This document shows, piece after piece, positions 25,793-34,377 of a DNA stretch of 64,000 nt (position 1 is its first letter; each line of letters begins with the position of its first letter). The notes below the pieces were generated by a model. The model saw nothing but the letters and a program-made list of their open reading frames with translations. It was not told where the DNA came from and did not search any database. The stretch spans positions 1,240,001 through 1,304,000 of the forward strand of contig CAWJCN010000003.1 of assembly GCA_963841415.1 (NCBI GenBank), read 5' to 3'. The translations under genes and the position numbers were made by a program. This stretch comes from DASUAS01 sp963841415 (lineage in GTDB: Bacteria; Actinomycetota; Acidimicrobiia; IMCC26256; DASPTH01).

Positions 25793-27019
25793 GTGACCAC
25801 CAACACCGACGCCACGCCGACCCGGGTCGGTTTCGACCTGACCAGCATGACGACCCGGCGGGCGTCCGACGAGGCGCTCGAGGAGGTCAAGGCGACCGGG
25901 TGTCCGGTGGTGTGGACCGAGGACAACGGCGGCCACTGGATCGTCGGCACCTACGAGCTGGTCGCCACCGCGTTCCGCGACTGGGAGACGTTCTCGTCGG
26001 AGCGGCGCGATCCCGGCCGGTCGGCGATCGCGTTCACCAACAGCAGCCTCCCACCGTGCCTCCCCGAGGAGAGCGACCCGCCGCACTGGTACGGCTACCG
26101 GCGAGCGTTGGCCACGATCCTGTCGCCGCAGGCATCGGAGCGGCTGCGGGGACGCGCCCGGCACTGGACCGAGGTCGCGCTCGACCGGGTGGTGGAGTCC
26201 GGCGAGATCGAGTTCGTCCACGATCTCACCACGGTGGTGCCGGCGTCGGTCACGCTCGAGTGGCTCGGGTACCCGCAGCACGAGTGGCAGTGGTTCTCCG
26301 ACACCTTCCACGGCATCTCCGCGTACCCCGCCGGCTCGCCCGAACACCAGGAGGCGTCGAAGGCGTACAAGCCGGTGCTCGCCCGCATCGAGGAGGAGCT
26401 GCACGACCGCGTCGTGTCGCCGCGCGACGACGCGCTCACCGCGATCGCGCACCACGAGGTCGACGGCGAACGTCTGCCCGAGGATGTCGCGCAGTCGATC
26501 GCGTTCCTCACCACCGTCGGCGGCATCGACACGACCACCGCGTTGGCCGGTGGCGCGCTGCTGCACCTCTCGCAGTTCCCCGCCGATCGTCAACGGCTCA
26601 TCGACGAACCCGAGCTGCTGCCGTTGGCCACCGAGGAGTTCCTCCGCCTCTATCCGCCGGCGCGCGCCCACAAGCGCATCGTCGCGGTCGACACCGAATT
26701 CGGTGGTGTCCCCATGAAGGCCGGCGACGAGGTCCTCCTCAGCGAGGTCGCCGCGGGTCGCGACGACGCGGAGTTCCCCGACGCTGACACGTTCGTGATC
26801 GACCGCAACCCCAACCGCCACGTGTCGTTCGGCGTGGGCATCCACCGATGTCCCGGGTCGCACCTCGCGCGCATCACGTTCTCGGAGATGATCGCGGCCG
26901 TGCTCGAACGCATGCCCGACTACCACATTGCCCCTGACACGGTCGTCGACTACCCCGACTGGGCGATGGTCGGCGGGTGGCAGCGCATGCCCGCGACGTT
27001 CACGCCAATGGCGCGCTGA
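25793..27019 (+). CDS. cytochrome P450
   Basis: The 408-residue P450 has the I-helix TTVGGIDTTTALAGG, EEFLRLYPP (ExxR) and heme loop FGVGIHRCPGSHLAR with Cys353. Note the I helix has GGIDTT in place of the common AGxET/xT. The GTG at 25793 follows GGGGAG by ten bases; ATG 25775 is an alternative adding six residues. It begins the rightward P450-P450-VOC operon driven by the promoter at 25723. Confidence 0.94.
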   Translation: MTTNTDATPTRVGFDLTSMTTRRASDEALEEVKATGCPVVWTEDNGGHWIVGTYELVATAFRDWETFSSERRDPGRSAIAFTNSSLPPCLPEESDPPHWYGYRRALATILSPQASERLRGRARHWTEVALDRVVESGEIEFVHDLTTVVPASVTLEWLGYPQHEWQWFSDTFHGISAYPAGSPEHQEASKAYKPVLARIEEELHDRVVSPRDDALTAIAHHEVDGERLPEDVAQSIAFLTTVGGIDTTTALAGGALLHLSQFPADRQRLIDEPELLPLATEEFLRLYPPARAHKRIVAVDTEFGGVPMKAGDEVLLSEVAAGRDDAEFPDADTFVIDRNPNRHVSFGVGIHRCPGSHLARITFSEMIAAVLERMPDYHIAPDTVVDYPDWAMVGGWQRMPATFTPMAR

Positions 27020-27051
27020 CCGACGCCCCGGTCGCTGAGAGGAACCCCATC

Positions 27052-28317
27052 GTGCCCAGCCGCGACTACGCAACCGTCGACTTCTTCCGCGACCAGGATC
27101 TGTTCCAGGATCCCAACGCCTACTACGAGTGGGTGCGCGCCCAGGGTCGGGCGTGGCGCGGCCCGAAGCGCGGGGTCGTGTTCGTGTCCGGGTTCGATGA
27201 AGCCATCGCCGTCTACCGCGACCACGAGCAGTTCTCGAGCTGCAACACCGTCGCCGGTCCGTTCTTCCCGTGGCCGGTGCCGCTCGAGGGCGACGACATC
27301 AGCGCCATCATCGAGGAGCACCGCGACGCGCTGCCGTTCAGCGACCAGCTCCCGTCGTTCGACCCGCCGAAGCACACCGAACAGCGCGGCCTCCTCATGC
27401 GCCTCATCACGCCGAAGCGCCTCAAGGAGAACGAGGAGTTCATGTGGCGCCTCGCCGACCAGACGTTCGACGAGTTCCTGGACCGCGGTGAGTGCGAGTT
27501 CGTGCGCGACGACGCGCTGCCGTTCACGTTGCTCGTGGTGGCCGACCTGCTCGGTGTTCCCGAGGACGACCGCGACGAGGTCCGCAGCCGGCTGATGCAC
27601 AAGGAACCGCAGTCGACCCAGAAGATGTCGCACAAGCCGCTCGAGTTCCTCTACGAGCAGTTCACCGCCTACATCGAGGACCGCCGCCGAGAGCCGCGCG
27701 ACGACGTGATGACCGGGCTCGCGACCGCCACGTTCCCGGACGGCACGCTCCCGCCGGTCGACGATGTCATGCGCATCGCGGCCAACCTGTTCAGCGCCGG
27801 CGGGGAGACCACCGCACGGCTGATGTCGACGTCGTTTCGGATCCTCGGCGACCGTCCCGACCTCCAGGCGACGCTGCGGGCCGAACCCGACAAGATCCCC
27901 GCGTTCATCGAGGAGGCGCTGCGGCTCGACCCGCCGATCAAGGGCGAGTTCCGGCTCTCGAAGGTGGCGGTGACGGTTGGCGACATGGAGCTCGCGCCCG
28001 GCACCAGCGTGTTCGTGCTGAACGGTGCCGCGAACCGCGACGCGCGGCAGTTCGAGGACCCGCTCGAGTTCCGGCTCGACCGCGTCAACGGTCGTCAGCA
28101 CATCGGCTTCGGCCACGGCATCCATTCGTGCGCCGGCGCGCCGCTCGCGCGCGCGGAGACCCGCATCACGATCGAGCGCTTCCTCGCGCGCACCGGTGAC
28201 ATCACGATCTCCGAGGTGCACCACGGGCCAGCCGGCGCGCGCCGCTACGAGTACGACCCGACGTACATGCTCCGCGGCCTCCGCGAGCTGCACCTCGAGT
28301 TCACCAAGGCTGGTTGA
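27052..28317 (+). CDS. cytochrome P450
   Basis: The 421-residue P450 has I-helix LFSAGGETTARLM, EEALRLDPP (ExxR) and heme loop FGHGIHSCAGAPLARAE with Cys360. The substrate-side FDPPKHTEQRGLLMRLITPKRL is typical of bacterial P450s of steroid/terpene or aromatic demethylation type. GTG 27052, with GAGAGGAA upstream, starts 32 bp after the previous P450 gene. Two adjacent, dissimilar P450s in one operon suggest two successive oxidations or two positions on one substrate. Confidence 0.95.
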   Translation: MPSRDYATVDFFRDQDLFQDPNAYYEWVRAQGRAWRGPKRGVVFVSGFDEAIAVYRDHEQFSSCNTVAGPFFPWPVPLEGDDISAIIEEHRDALPFSDQLPSFDPPKHTEQRGLLMRLITPKRLKENEEFMWRLADQTFDEFLDRGECEFVRDDALPFTLLVVADLLGVPEDDRDEVRSRLMHKEPQSTQKMSHKPLEFLYEQFTAYIEDRRREPRDDVMTGLATATFPDGTLPPVDDVMRIAANLFSAGGETTARLMSTSFRILGDRPDLQATLRAEPDKIPAFIEEALRLDPPIKGEFRLSKVAVTVGDMELAPGTSVFVLNGAANRDARQFEDPLEFRLDRVNGRQHIGFGHGIHSCAGAPLARAETRITIERFLARTGDITISEVHHGPAGARRYEYDPTYMLRGLRELHLEFTKAG

Positions 28318-28318
28318 C

Positions 28319-28762
28319 GTGGCCGTCTACAACCACACCGGGCAGGTCGTCACCGACGTCGAGCGGTCGAAGCGCTTCTACCAGGAGGTGTTCGGTTTCC
28401 GCTTCTGGTACGAGATCCAGCCGCCCGACGAGGCGACGTCGAAGCTCAACTGCCTCGAGCCGCCGCTCGGCGTGACGGCGTCGTACCTGACGCTCGACGG
28501 CTTCGTGCTCGAGCTCATCCACTACGGAGTGCCCGGCGCGACCAACGCGTTCGCGGGGCGCACCATGGCCGACCCCGGGCTCACGCACATCTCGATCTCG
28601 GTCGACGACGTGCGTGCTGCCGCGGCGAAGGTCAGCGAGCACGGTGGCGAGATCATCGAAGAGAGCGACGTCGGCGTCGCGTTGTTCGTGCGCGATCCCG
28701 ACGGCCAGCTCGTCGAGCTCCTCCCCGCCGACTACCGCGACCGCCTTCCCCCGAAGCCCTGA
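28319..28762 (+). CDS. VOC/glyoxalase family protein
   Basis: The 147-residue VOC protein has VYNHTGQVVTDVERSKRFYQEVFGFRFWYE (first metal histidine in NHTG), a middle FVLELIHYG, LTHISISVDDVRAAAAKV (second histidine) and ALFVRDPDGQLVELL (glutamate ligand). A complete H-x-H-E metal set is thus visible. Relatives are glyoxalases, epimerases and extradiol dioxygenases. The GTG start follows the P450 stop immediately. It is last in the operon, before the palindromic element at 28783. Confidence 0.88.
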   Translation: MAVYNHTGQVVTDVERSKRFYQEVFGFRFWYEIQPPDEATSKLNCLEPPLGVTASYLTLDGFVLELIHYGVPGATNAFAGRTMADPGLTHISISVDDVRAAAAKVSEHGGEIIEESDVGVALFVRDPDGQLVELLPADYRDRLPPKP

Positions 28763-28782
28763 TCCCTTCCCCGACTCCCCGA

Positions 28783-28833
28783 CGAACATGCGTCAAAGTT
28801 GCGCACATGTGCCGCAACCTCGACGCAGGAACG
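28783..28833. repeat. 51-bp palindromic dispersed repeat, copy 1
   Basis: CGAACATGCGTC, AAA, GTTGCG, CACATGTGC, CGCAAC, CTC, GACGCAGGAACG folds into a two-part stem: TGCGTC/GACGCA, an internal bulge, then GTTGCG/CGCAAC around a CACATGTG centre. A second copy is at 61006-61056 with the same layout. This copy fills the gap between two convergent operons and could act as a bidirectional terminator or mRNA 3' stabiliser, although no T tract follows. Confidence 0.75.
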
Positions 28834-28835
28834 CG

Positions 28836-30347
28836 TCAGGGGAGGGGAGCGCGGCGGCGGGTGGTGTCGCCGACGCGGCCGAGCACCTTGGTGAGGGCGC
28901 GGTAGACGGTGCAGCCGATCGGCCACTGCGTGACGACCTTGCCCGTGGGCGCCTTGAAGTAGTTGTTGCTCATCGTCCACGACGTGCGGTGCATCTTGTG
29001 TTGGAGCCAGCGGTTCCACCACGTATCGAAGATCGGTCGCACCTCGATCGCGGTGACGCGCTCGCGTCGCATCCGCTTGATCGCGCGCACCGCGTACTCC
29101 GACTGGCTCTCGAGCATGGTGACGATCTCGCCGCCGTTGGTGCCGGGCCCGTAGAGGAGGAAGAAATTCGGGAACTCGGGCACCGTGATGCCGAGGAACG
29201 CGTGCGGTTCGTCGGCCCAATAGTCCTGCAGTGTGCGCCCGGTGCGACCGGTCACCTGGAGCCGGGCGAGGTAGTTGGCGGGCTGGAAGCCGGTGGCCAT
29301 CACGAGGACGTCGATCTCGCGCTCGACGCCGTCGACGTCGACGATGCCGGTCGGGGTCATCGACGCGACCGCGTTCGGGACGAGCTCGACGTTGGGCTCC
29401 TTGAGCGCCGGATAGAACGTCGACGCGAAGATCGGCCGCTTGCCCGGATACGGGTAGTGCGGCGTCACCGCCTCACGCAGATCGGGACGGTCGTCGAACG
29501 TCGTGTTGATGTAGTCGAGGCAGAACTGGGTGCGGGCCGCGTTCTCCTTCGTGTCGACGACGAAGATCTTGCCGCCCCAGATGTTCTTCTCGAGCAGCCA
29601 CTTCAGCCGGAGCCTTTCCTGGCGCCGCCGCAACGGGTTGGCGAACCGCGTGCGCTCCTCGTCGGTGAAGTCGCGGTCGCCCTTTGGCATCACCCAGCCC
29701 GGTTCCCGTTGGAACACGTAGAGCTTTCGCACGTCGGGCTGGATGGCGGGGACGATCTGGGTCGAGGTCGAGCCCGTCCCCACCACGGCGACGACCTTGT
29801 CGGTGAGGTCGTGGTGATGTTCCCAGCGCGAGGTGTGGAACTTCGCGCCGGTGAAGTCGTCGAGGCCCGGCCAATCGGGGTAGCGCGGCACGTTGAGGAA
29901 CCCGACACCGCTGATGAACACGTGGCACTCGTCGGTCCGGCCGTCGTCGAGACGCACCGTCCACACGTGACGGTCGTCGTCCCAGCGCGCCGACTCGACC
30001 GCGACGCCCAGCTCGAGGTGCGAGCGCAGCCCGAACTCGTCGACCGTCTCCTCGAGGTACTTCTGCAGCTCCGCCTGCTTGGCGTGCGTTCGGGTCCAGT
30101 CGTGCGACTTGAACGAGTACGAGTAGAGGTGCGAGCCGACATCGACCTCGGCGCCGGGATACGTGTTGTCCCACCACGTCCCGCCGATGCCGAGCGACGA
30201 CTCGTAGATCGTGAACGTGTGGATCCCCGCCTCCTTCATCTTCACGCCGGCCGCGATGCCGCCGAACCCGGCACCCACGACGACGACGCGGGGAGTGCCG
30301 GCGGGCCCGAACAGCTGCTGCGCGGTGGGCAGGTGACGACGCTTCAC
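28836..30347 (-). CDS. Baeyer-Villiger-type flavin monooxygenase
   Basis: The 503-residue monooxygenase has FAD motif GAGFGG (residues 25-30) followed by an acidic strand end (YESSLGIGGTWW), the BVMO fingerprint FTGAKFHTSRW (165-175), the NADPH motif GTGSTS (190-195), and VMATGFQPANYL near the C-terminus. The fingerprint F-x-G-x3-H-x3-W is complete, so oxygen insertion next to a ketone, giving an ester or lactone, is expected. The GTG start overlaps the stop of the VOC gene upstream. With the zinc alcohol dehydrogenase in the same operon it makes an alcohol > ketone > ester/lactone sequence plausible. Confidence 0.93.
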   Translation of the reverse strand: MKRRHLPTAQQLFGPAGTPRVVVVGAGFGGIAAGVKMKEAGIHTFTIYESSLGIGGTWWDNTYPGAEVDVGSHLYSYSFKSHDWTRTHAKQAELQKYLEETVDEFGLRSHLELGVAVESARWDDDRHVWTVRLDDGRTDECHVFISGVGFLNVPRYPDWPGLDDFTGAKFHTSRWEHHHDLTDKVVAVVGTGSTSTQIVPAIQPDVRKLYVFQREPGWVMPKGDRDFTDEERTRFANPLRRRQERLRLKWLLEKNIWGGKIFVVDTKENAARTQFCLDYINTTFDDRPDLREAVTPHYPYPGKRPIFASTFYPALKEPNVELVPNAVASMTPTGIVDVDGVEREIDVLVMATGFQPANYLARLQVTGRTGRTLQDYWADEPHAFLGITVPEFPNFFLLYGPGTNGGEIVTMLESQSEYAVRAIKRMRRERVTAIEVRPIFDTWWNRWLQHKMHRTSWTMSNNYFKAPTGKVVTQWPIGCTVYRALTKVLGRVGDTTRRRAPLP

Positions 30348-30730
30348 GGGTACCTCATGAATTCGACCAGGTTGCCGTCGGGATCGCGCACGTAGACGCT
30401 GGTGGCTTCGACGCCGCGCGCGCCGCGACGCGGGACGGGTCCCTCTTCGATCGCCGCGCCCGCAGCGCGCAGCAGCGTGTCGAGCTCCTCGGCCGACCCT
30501 TCCCACCGGACGCACAGGTCGCCACACGGCGGCACCGCGGCCGGGGCACGCAGCGTGAAGTCGGCGCGCGTCCACATCCCTTCACGGTGGAAGTTGACCA
30601 TCTGATCGCCCAGGTGCACCACGACGAGTTGCTCCGTCTCGTTGACGTCAAGACCGAGCGCTCGGTAGAACGCGGCCATCGCGTCAGCATCACGCAATGG
30701 GAGCGACACGTGGTCGAAGCCCGAGATCAC
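30344..30730 (-). CDS. VOC/glyoxalase family protein
   Basis: The 128-residue VOC domain has ISGFDHVSLPLRDADAMAAFYRALGLDV (histidine ligand), a middle DLCVRWEGSAEEL, and ATSVYVRDPDGNLVEFMRYP with the glutamate ligand. GTG 30730 overlaps the stop of the amidohydrolase upstream (GTGA) and its own stop overlaps the BVMO start, so three genes are tightly coupled. The middle position usually holding a second histidine reads LCVRW, so the metal site may be incomplete. Confidence 0.87.
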   Translation of the reverse strand: MISGFDHVSLPLRDADAMAAFYRALGLDVNETEQLVVVHLGDQMVNFHREGMWTRADFTLRAPAAVPPCGDLCVRWEGSAEELDTLLRAAGAAIEEGPVPRRGARGVEATSVYVRDPDGNLVEFMRYP

Positions 30731-31842
30731 GGGACCTTCGAAAGCCGCGCGAAGCCGTAGAGGTCGGCGCAGTTCGTCGCGATCACCTTGCGCCGATCGT
30801 CGACCGACAGCGCACCCAGCGTCTCGTCGATCACGCGCTGTGAGTTGGGGAACGTGCTGTCGGTGTGCGGGTAGTCCGACGCCCACATGCACGAGTCGGC
30901 GCCGAGCAGCGGGATCAGGTCTTCCACCAACGCGTCCTCTTCGAACGTGGCCATCACCTGGCGCCGGAACAGCTCGCTCGGTCGCGTGGCGGGCATGGCG
31001 GCGATCTTGTCGCGCAGGCTCGCCCACTCGAGGTCGGCGCGAGCCAAGAAGTAGGGGAGCCAGCCCACGCCCGACTCGGCCAGCACGATCGTGAGCTTCG
31101 GGTGCCGCTCGAGCGCGCCCGAGAACAACATCGTCGCCAACGGTTCGTCGAGCTGCAGGGGCAGGACGGTCGCGAACGCGGCCGACTGCCACTCGCCCAT
31201 CCGGTAGCTGAGCCCCGACCACGAACCTCCCTTCAGGTGGAAGCTGAGCGGGATCCCTGCACTCGCGGCCGCTGCCCACAGGCGGTCCCACGCGCGGTCG
31301 CCGATGTCCATCCCGAAGATGTCGACGATCGCGCCACGATGGCCGAGCTGCGCGCACCGTTCGAGCTCTGCGACGGCGGCGTCGGGCGAGTGACTCGGCA
31401 CGAACGCGAGCACGCACAAGCGGTCGGGCGCGGCCGCGTTGAACTCCTCGACCGCCCAGTCGTTCCACGCCGCGTAGCAGTGGTCCTGCAGCCCAGGATC
31501 GTCGATCGGGAGTCCCAGCGCGAGGGGTCCGTAGATCACGGACGCGGCCAGGCCGTCGCGGTCCATGTCGAGGAGGCGGAGGTCGGGGCGGCCGGCGCGG
31601 AAGCCGTCGTCGTCGATGCCGGCGCGTCCGATCGCGCTGAGGCTCTTCAACAACGTCGCGTCGGCCGGAGCACCGCTGCCCCCGAGCACGCGGTCTTCGC
31701 ACAGCCAGACGCGCTCTCCGTCGCGCTCGACCACGCGTGGCCCGCGGGTGGCGTCGGTCCGCGAGAGCCGCGCGGTCCAGAGCTCCGGCGGAACCGCGCG
31801 CAGATCGAGGTGGTCGTCGCACGAGTAGATGGCGGTGTGCAT
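30727..31842 (-). CDS. amidohydrolase-2 family hydrolase
   Basis: The 371-residue amidohydrolase has IYSCDDHLDLRAVPPE at the N-terminus (D-x-H-type metal site), FHLKGGSWSG in the middle, ERHPKLTIVLAESGVGWLPYF and MWASDYPHTDS with the catalytic aspartate. ATG 31842 is preceded by AAGGAGCGA; the six-residue longer start at 31860 would overlap the ADH stop. In this operon it could hydrolyse or decarboxylate the BVMO product, but family members vary widely. Confidence 0.88.
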   Translation of the reverse strand: MHTAIYSCDDHLDLRAVPPELWTARLSRTDATRGPRVVERDGERVWLCEDRVLGGSGAPADATLLKSLSAIGRAGIDDDGFRAGRPDLRLLDMDRDGLAASVIYGPLALGLPIDDPGLQDHCYAAWNDWAVEEFNAAAPDRLCVLAFVPSHSPDAAVAELERCAQLGHRGAIVDIFGMDIGDRAWDRLWAAAASAGIPLSFHLKGGSWSGLSYRMGEWQSAAFATVLPLQLDEPLATMLFSGALERHPKLTIVLAESGVGWLPYFLARADLEWASLRDKIAAMPATRPSELFRRQVMATFEEDALVEDLIPLLGADSCMWASDYPHTDSTFPNSQRVIDETLGALSVDDRRKVIATNCADLYGFARLSKVP

Positions 31843-31856
31843 GACTCGCTCCTTGC

Positions 31857-32882
31857 TCAATTGCTGAGGTCGGTCACGACAGCGCGGCCGAGGTACCGTG
31901 CGTCGGCGAGCTCGTCGAGGATGTCGGAGAGATCGGAGAGCGCGCCCGTGCGCGACACGTGGGTGCGCACCGTGCCAGCGGCGGCGAGGTCGACCAGCTC
32001 GCGCATGTCCTGCACGTTGCCGACCGCGGAATACACGATCGTCGCGTCCTTCAGGAACAGCTCGAACGGGTTGAACTCGAAGTTGCCCTCGCTCGTGGCC
32101 GGGAGCCCCACCGCGACGAACAGTCCATGCGGGCCGAGAAGGTCGAAGCCGAGGCGAAAGCCGGCCATCCGGGAGGAGAACACGAGACTGGCGTCGACAC
32201 CGCCGAGCTCGTCGCTGACAACCTCTCGCGCGTCGTCGGCGCTCACCACCATCTCGGCACCGAGTGACCGCACGAAGTCGAGACGCTCGTCGCCGACATC
32301 GATACCGACCACCCGATATCCGAACGCGTGCGCGAGTTGCACCGCGTAGTGCCCGAGGCCACCCGCGGCTCCGACGATCGCGACCGGACGACCCGGGAGC
32401 ACGTGGTGGTCAAAGAGCTTCTTGATCGCCCCGTACGCGGTGAGCCCGCCGCAGGCGAGCGGCGCCTCCTCGTCGCGGAGGCTGTCGGGAATCGCAACCA
32501 ACGAGGGCGCCCACACGGTGACGTACTCGGAGAACGTGCCGACGATCGGCGCGCGCTGGGCGCACAGACGCGGCCGGCCCGCGAGGCAGAACCGGCACGC
32601 ACCGCACCAGTACCCGCCCGCGCCGCCGAGGCCCAAGATCACGCGATCGCCCACCGCGACGAACTGGTCGGCCCCCGGGCCGATTCGTTCCACCGAGCCG
32701 ATCGCCTCGTGCCCGAGAAGACCGCCGCCCGTCACGCCGTCCCACTCGCCCCGAGCGACGTGCAGGTCGCTGTGGCACACTCCCGACGCGTCGACGCGGA
32801 CGAGTGCCTGTTCGGGCCCCGGCTCCGGAGCAGCCACGTCGGCGATCCGTATCTTCCCGGCTTCCACTCGCGCAGCCTTCAC
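31857..32882 (-). CDS. zinc-dependent alcohol dehydrogenase (MDR)
   Basis: The 341-residue zinc ADH has Cys36 (GVCHSDLH) and His58-Glu59 (GLLGHEAIG) of the catalytic zinc site, the structural zinc set Cys93, 96, 99 and 107 (CGACRFCLAGRPRLC), and the cofactor motif GAAGGLGHYAVQLA. All catalytic residues are present. GTG 32882 is chosen because the protein starts canonically there (KAARVEAGKIRI) and lies 35 bp after the promoter element at 32918-32947. First gene of the leftward ADH > amidohydrolase > VOC > BVMO operon. Confidence 0.94.
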   Translation of the reverse strand: MKAARVEAGKIRIADVAAPEPGPEQALVRVDASGVCHSDLHVARGEWDGVTGGGLLGHEAIGSVERIGPGADQFVAVGDRVILGLGGAGGYWCGACRFCLAGRPRLCAQRAPIVGTFSEYVTVWAPSLVAIPDSLRDEEAPLACGGLTAYGAIKKLFDHHVLPGRPVAIVGAAGGLGHYAVQLAHAFGYRVVGIDVGDERLDFVRSLGAEMVVSADDAREVVSDELGGVDASLVFSSRMAGFRLGFDLLGPHGLFVAVGLPATSEGNFEFNPFELFLKDATIVYSAVGNVQDMRELVDLAAAGTVRTHVSRTGALSDLSDILDELADARYLGRAVVTDLSN

Positions 32883-32917
32883 GTCGTCTCCCCGAGGTGC
32901 TCGTCCGACTGCCACGC

Positions 32918-32947
32918 ACTTTAAGACACTTGACTTTCGCCCGTCCA
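32918..32947 (-). promoter_or_regulatory. promoter with shared catabolic element, copy B
   Basis: Read on the minus strand: TGGACG, an 18-bp spacer and TAAAGT, ending 35 bp before the ADH start. GCGAAAGTCAA and GTCTTAAAGT are identical to the element at 25723-25751, differing only in the two bases between them and in one extra G near the -35. The core AAGTCA-AG-TGTCTT is a weak dyad (AAGnCA/TGnCTT). The same sequence on the + strand offers TTGACT as a possible -35 for the NTF2-like gene at 32968. Confidence 0.75.
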
Positions 32948-32967
32948 CGGTGCTTGCATGCGGTCCG

Positions 32968-33405
32968 ATGGGGGACCGGCACGACATCACCGCGCTCGTG
33001 CACCGCTACGGGGAGCTGCTCGACGCCGGCGACATCGACGGCGTGGTGGCGATGTTCTCGCAGGCAACCTGGCGCTCGGCCGCGTCGGAGGCGGTGTTGC
33101 GCACGCCCGAGGAGATCCGCGCCGTGTACGAGGGCATCGTCATGCATGAGGGCTCGCCCCGGACGCGTCATCTCTTCACCAACCTCGTGATCGAGATGGA
33201 CGACGGCGCCGACGACGCCTCCGGTCGCCTCACCTACACGGTGCTGCAGAGCGTGAATCCCGGCGATCCGATCCAAGTGCTCATGGTGGGCCGATACGAA
33301 GACCGCTACCACCGTGGCGACGACGGCTGGCATCTCACCGACCGCCTGTTCCTCATCGATCTGATGGGTGACGCGTCGCAGCACTTCCCGCGCGCGTCGT
33401 CGTGA
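32968..33405 (+). CDS. SnoaL/NTF2-like protein
   Basis: The 145-residue NTF2-fold protein has HDITALVHRYGELLDAGDIDGVVAMFS at the N-terminus, the TPEEIRAVYEGIV helix, RHLFTNLVIEMDDGADDASGRL strands and GRYEDRYHRGDDGWHLTDRLF at the C-terminus. It is divergent from the ADH operon and probably shares its control region. It is followed after four bases by an LLM oxidoreductase in the same direction. A ribosome site is not evident, so it may be leaderless. Confidence 0.83.
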   Translation: MGDRHDITALVHRYGELLDAGDIDGVVAMFSQATWRSAASEAVLRTPEEIRAVYEGIVMHEGSPRTRHLFTNLVIEMDDGADDASGRLTYTVLQSVNPGDPIQVLMVGRYEDRYHRGDDGWHLTDRLFLIDLMGDASQHFPRASS

Positions 33406-33409
33406 GCTC

Positions 33410-34309
33410 ATGAAGTTCGGGTTCGCCGTCCCCGCGTACGGCGCGGCGGTGGACGGCGGGATCGCGGAGCTGCTCGCGGCGGGCGAGGAGCTCGGGTTCG
33501 ACTCGGCCTGGTGGCCCGACCACATCGCGGTGCCCGACTACGCGGCTGCCGTGAACCTGCAGACCCCGTTCCTCGAACCCCTCGCGGCGTGCGCATGGGG
33601 GCTCGGCCGCACGACGTGTCTGCGCTTCGGGACCGACGTGCTCGTCGCGCCGTACCGGCACCCGCTCGGGGTGGCAGCGATGGTCGGCACGATGGGCGCG
33701 CTCGCCGGCGACCGGCTCGTGCTCGGCGTGGGGATCGGCTACCTGCGCGGGGAGTTCGAGGTGCTCGGCGCCGACTACGACACGCGCGCCGCGACGACAG
33801 AGGAGTGGTTGCGCGCGCTGCGCACACCACCGGACGGGTTCTCGGTGGTGCAGGCACCCGCGCGTGTTCCGGTGTGGGTCGGCGGCAACAACCCGCGTGC
33901 GCACCGGCGCGCGGCGCTGCTCGGTGACGGGTGGCACCCGCTGTGGCCCGCACCCGACGAGTACGCGGCCGCACGCGACGAGATCCTCGGCATCCGGCGC
34001 GACGCCGGACTCGACGGTCCCTTCACCTTCTCGTTCAGCGCCGGACCCATGCGCTTCGCCGACGAGCCGGCCGGTGGTTGGCCCCCGACGCCCGAGCGCG
34101 CGCCCGAGGGCTCGGAGTTCCGGTACGCACCCGCGTTCTGGGTCGCGCCGGACGGGCGGCCGCGCCTCGTCGGCACGCCCGAGGATCTGATCGGCGACCT
34201 CCACCTCCTCGTGGCGGCCGGGGTCGACCACGTCACCCTCCGCTTCGGCACCGTGGACCCCGAGCCCCTCGAACGGTTCGCGGCCGAGGTGATGCCCGCC
34301 TTCGGGTGA
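33410..34309 (+). CDS. LLM-class F420-dependent oxidoreductase
   Basis: The 299-residue luciferase-like protein has MKFGFAVPAYGAAVDG, LGFDSAWWPDHIAVP, LRFGTDVLVAPYRHPL, LVLGVGIGYLRGEF and VPVWVGGNNPRAHRRAA. This order is typical of the F420-dependent subfamily common in Actinobacteria. It is intact, unlike the relative at 564-1482. It starts four bases after the NTF2-like gene. The substrate is not predictable. Confidence 0.92.
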   Translation: MKFGFAVPAYGAAVDGGIAELLAAGEELGFDSAWWPDHIAVPDYAAAVNLQTPFLEPLAACAWGLGRTTCLRFGTDVLVAPYRHPLGVAAMVGTMGALAGDRLVLGVGIGYLRGEFEVLGADYDTRAATTEEWLRALRTPPDGFSVVQAPARVPVWVGGNNPRAHRRAALLGDGWHPLWPAPDEYAAARDEILGIRRDAGLDGPFTFSFSAGPMRFADEPAGGWPPTPERAPEGSEFRYAPAFWVAPDGRPRLVGTPEDLIGDLHLLVAAGVDHVTLRFGTVDPEPLERFAAEVMPAFG

Positions 34310-34334
34310 CGCGGTCGGGCTGGCGAAAAGAAGA

Positions 34335-34345
34335 TAACGCTGTTA
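34335..34345. promoter_or_regulatory. short operator-like dyad
   Basis: TAAC-GCT-GTTA within an unusually AT-rich stretch (GAAGATAACGCTGTTAGATTAG) lies 33 bp upstream of the gene at 34378. It is the only AT-rich stretch nearby and is likely the promoter/operator of the 34378-39665 operon, which ends in its own TetR gene. Confidence 0.5.
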
Positions 34346-34377
34346 GATTAGTGGCCTGCTCGACGAGGAGGCCGACG

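Noticed and set aside
28783..28833. Simple rho-independent terminator
   Set aside because: The hairpin lacks a following T run on either strand and recurs at 61006 with conserved flanks, so it is better described as a dispersed palindromic element, although it may still affect 3' ends.
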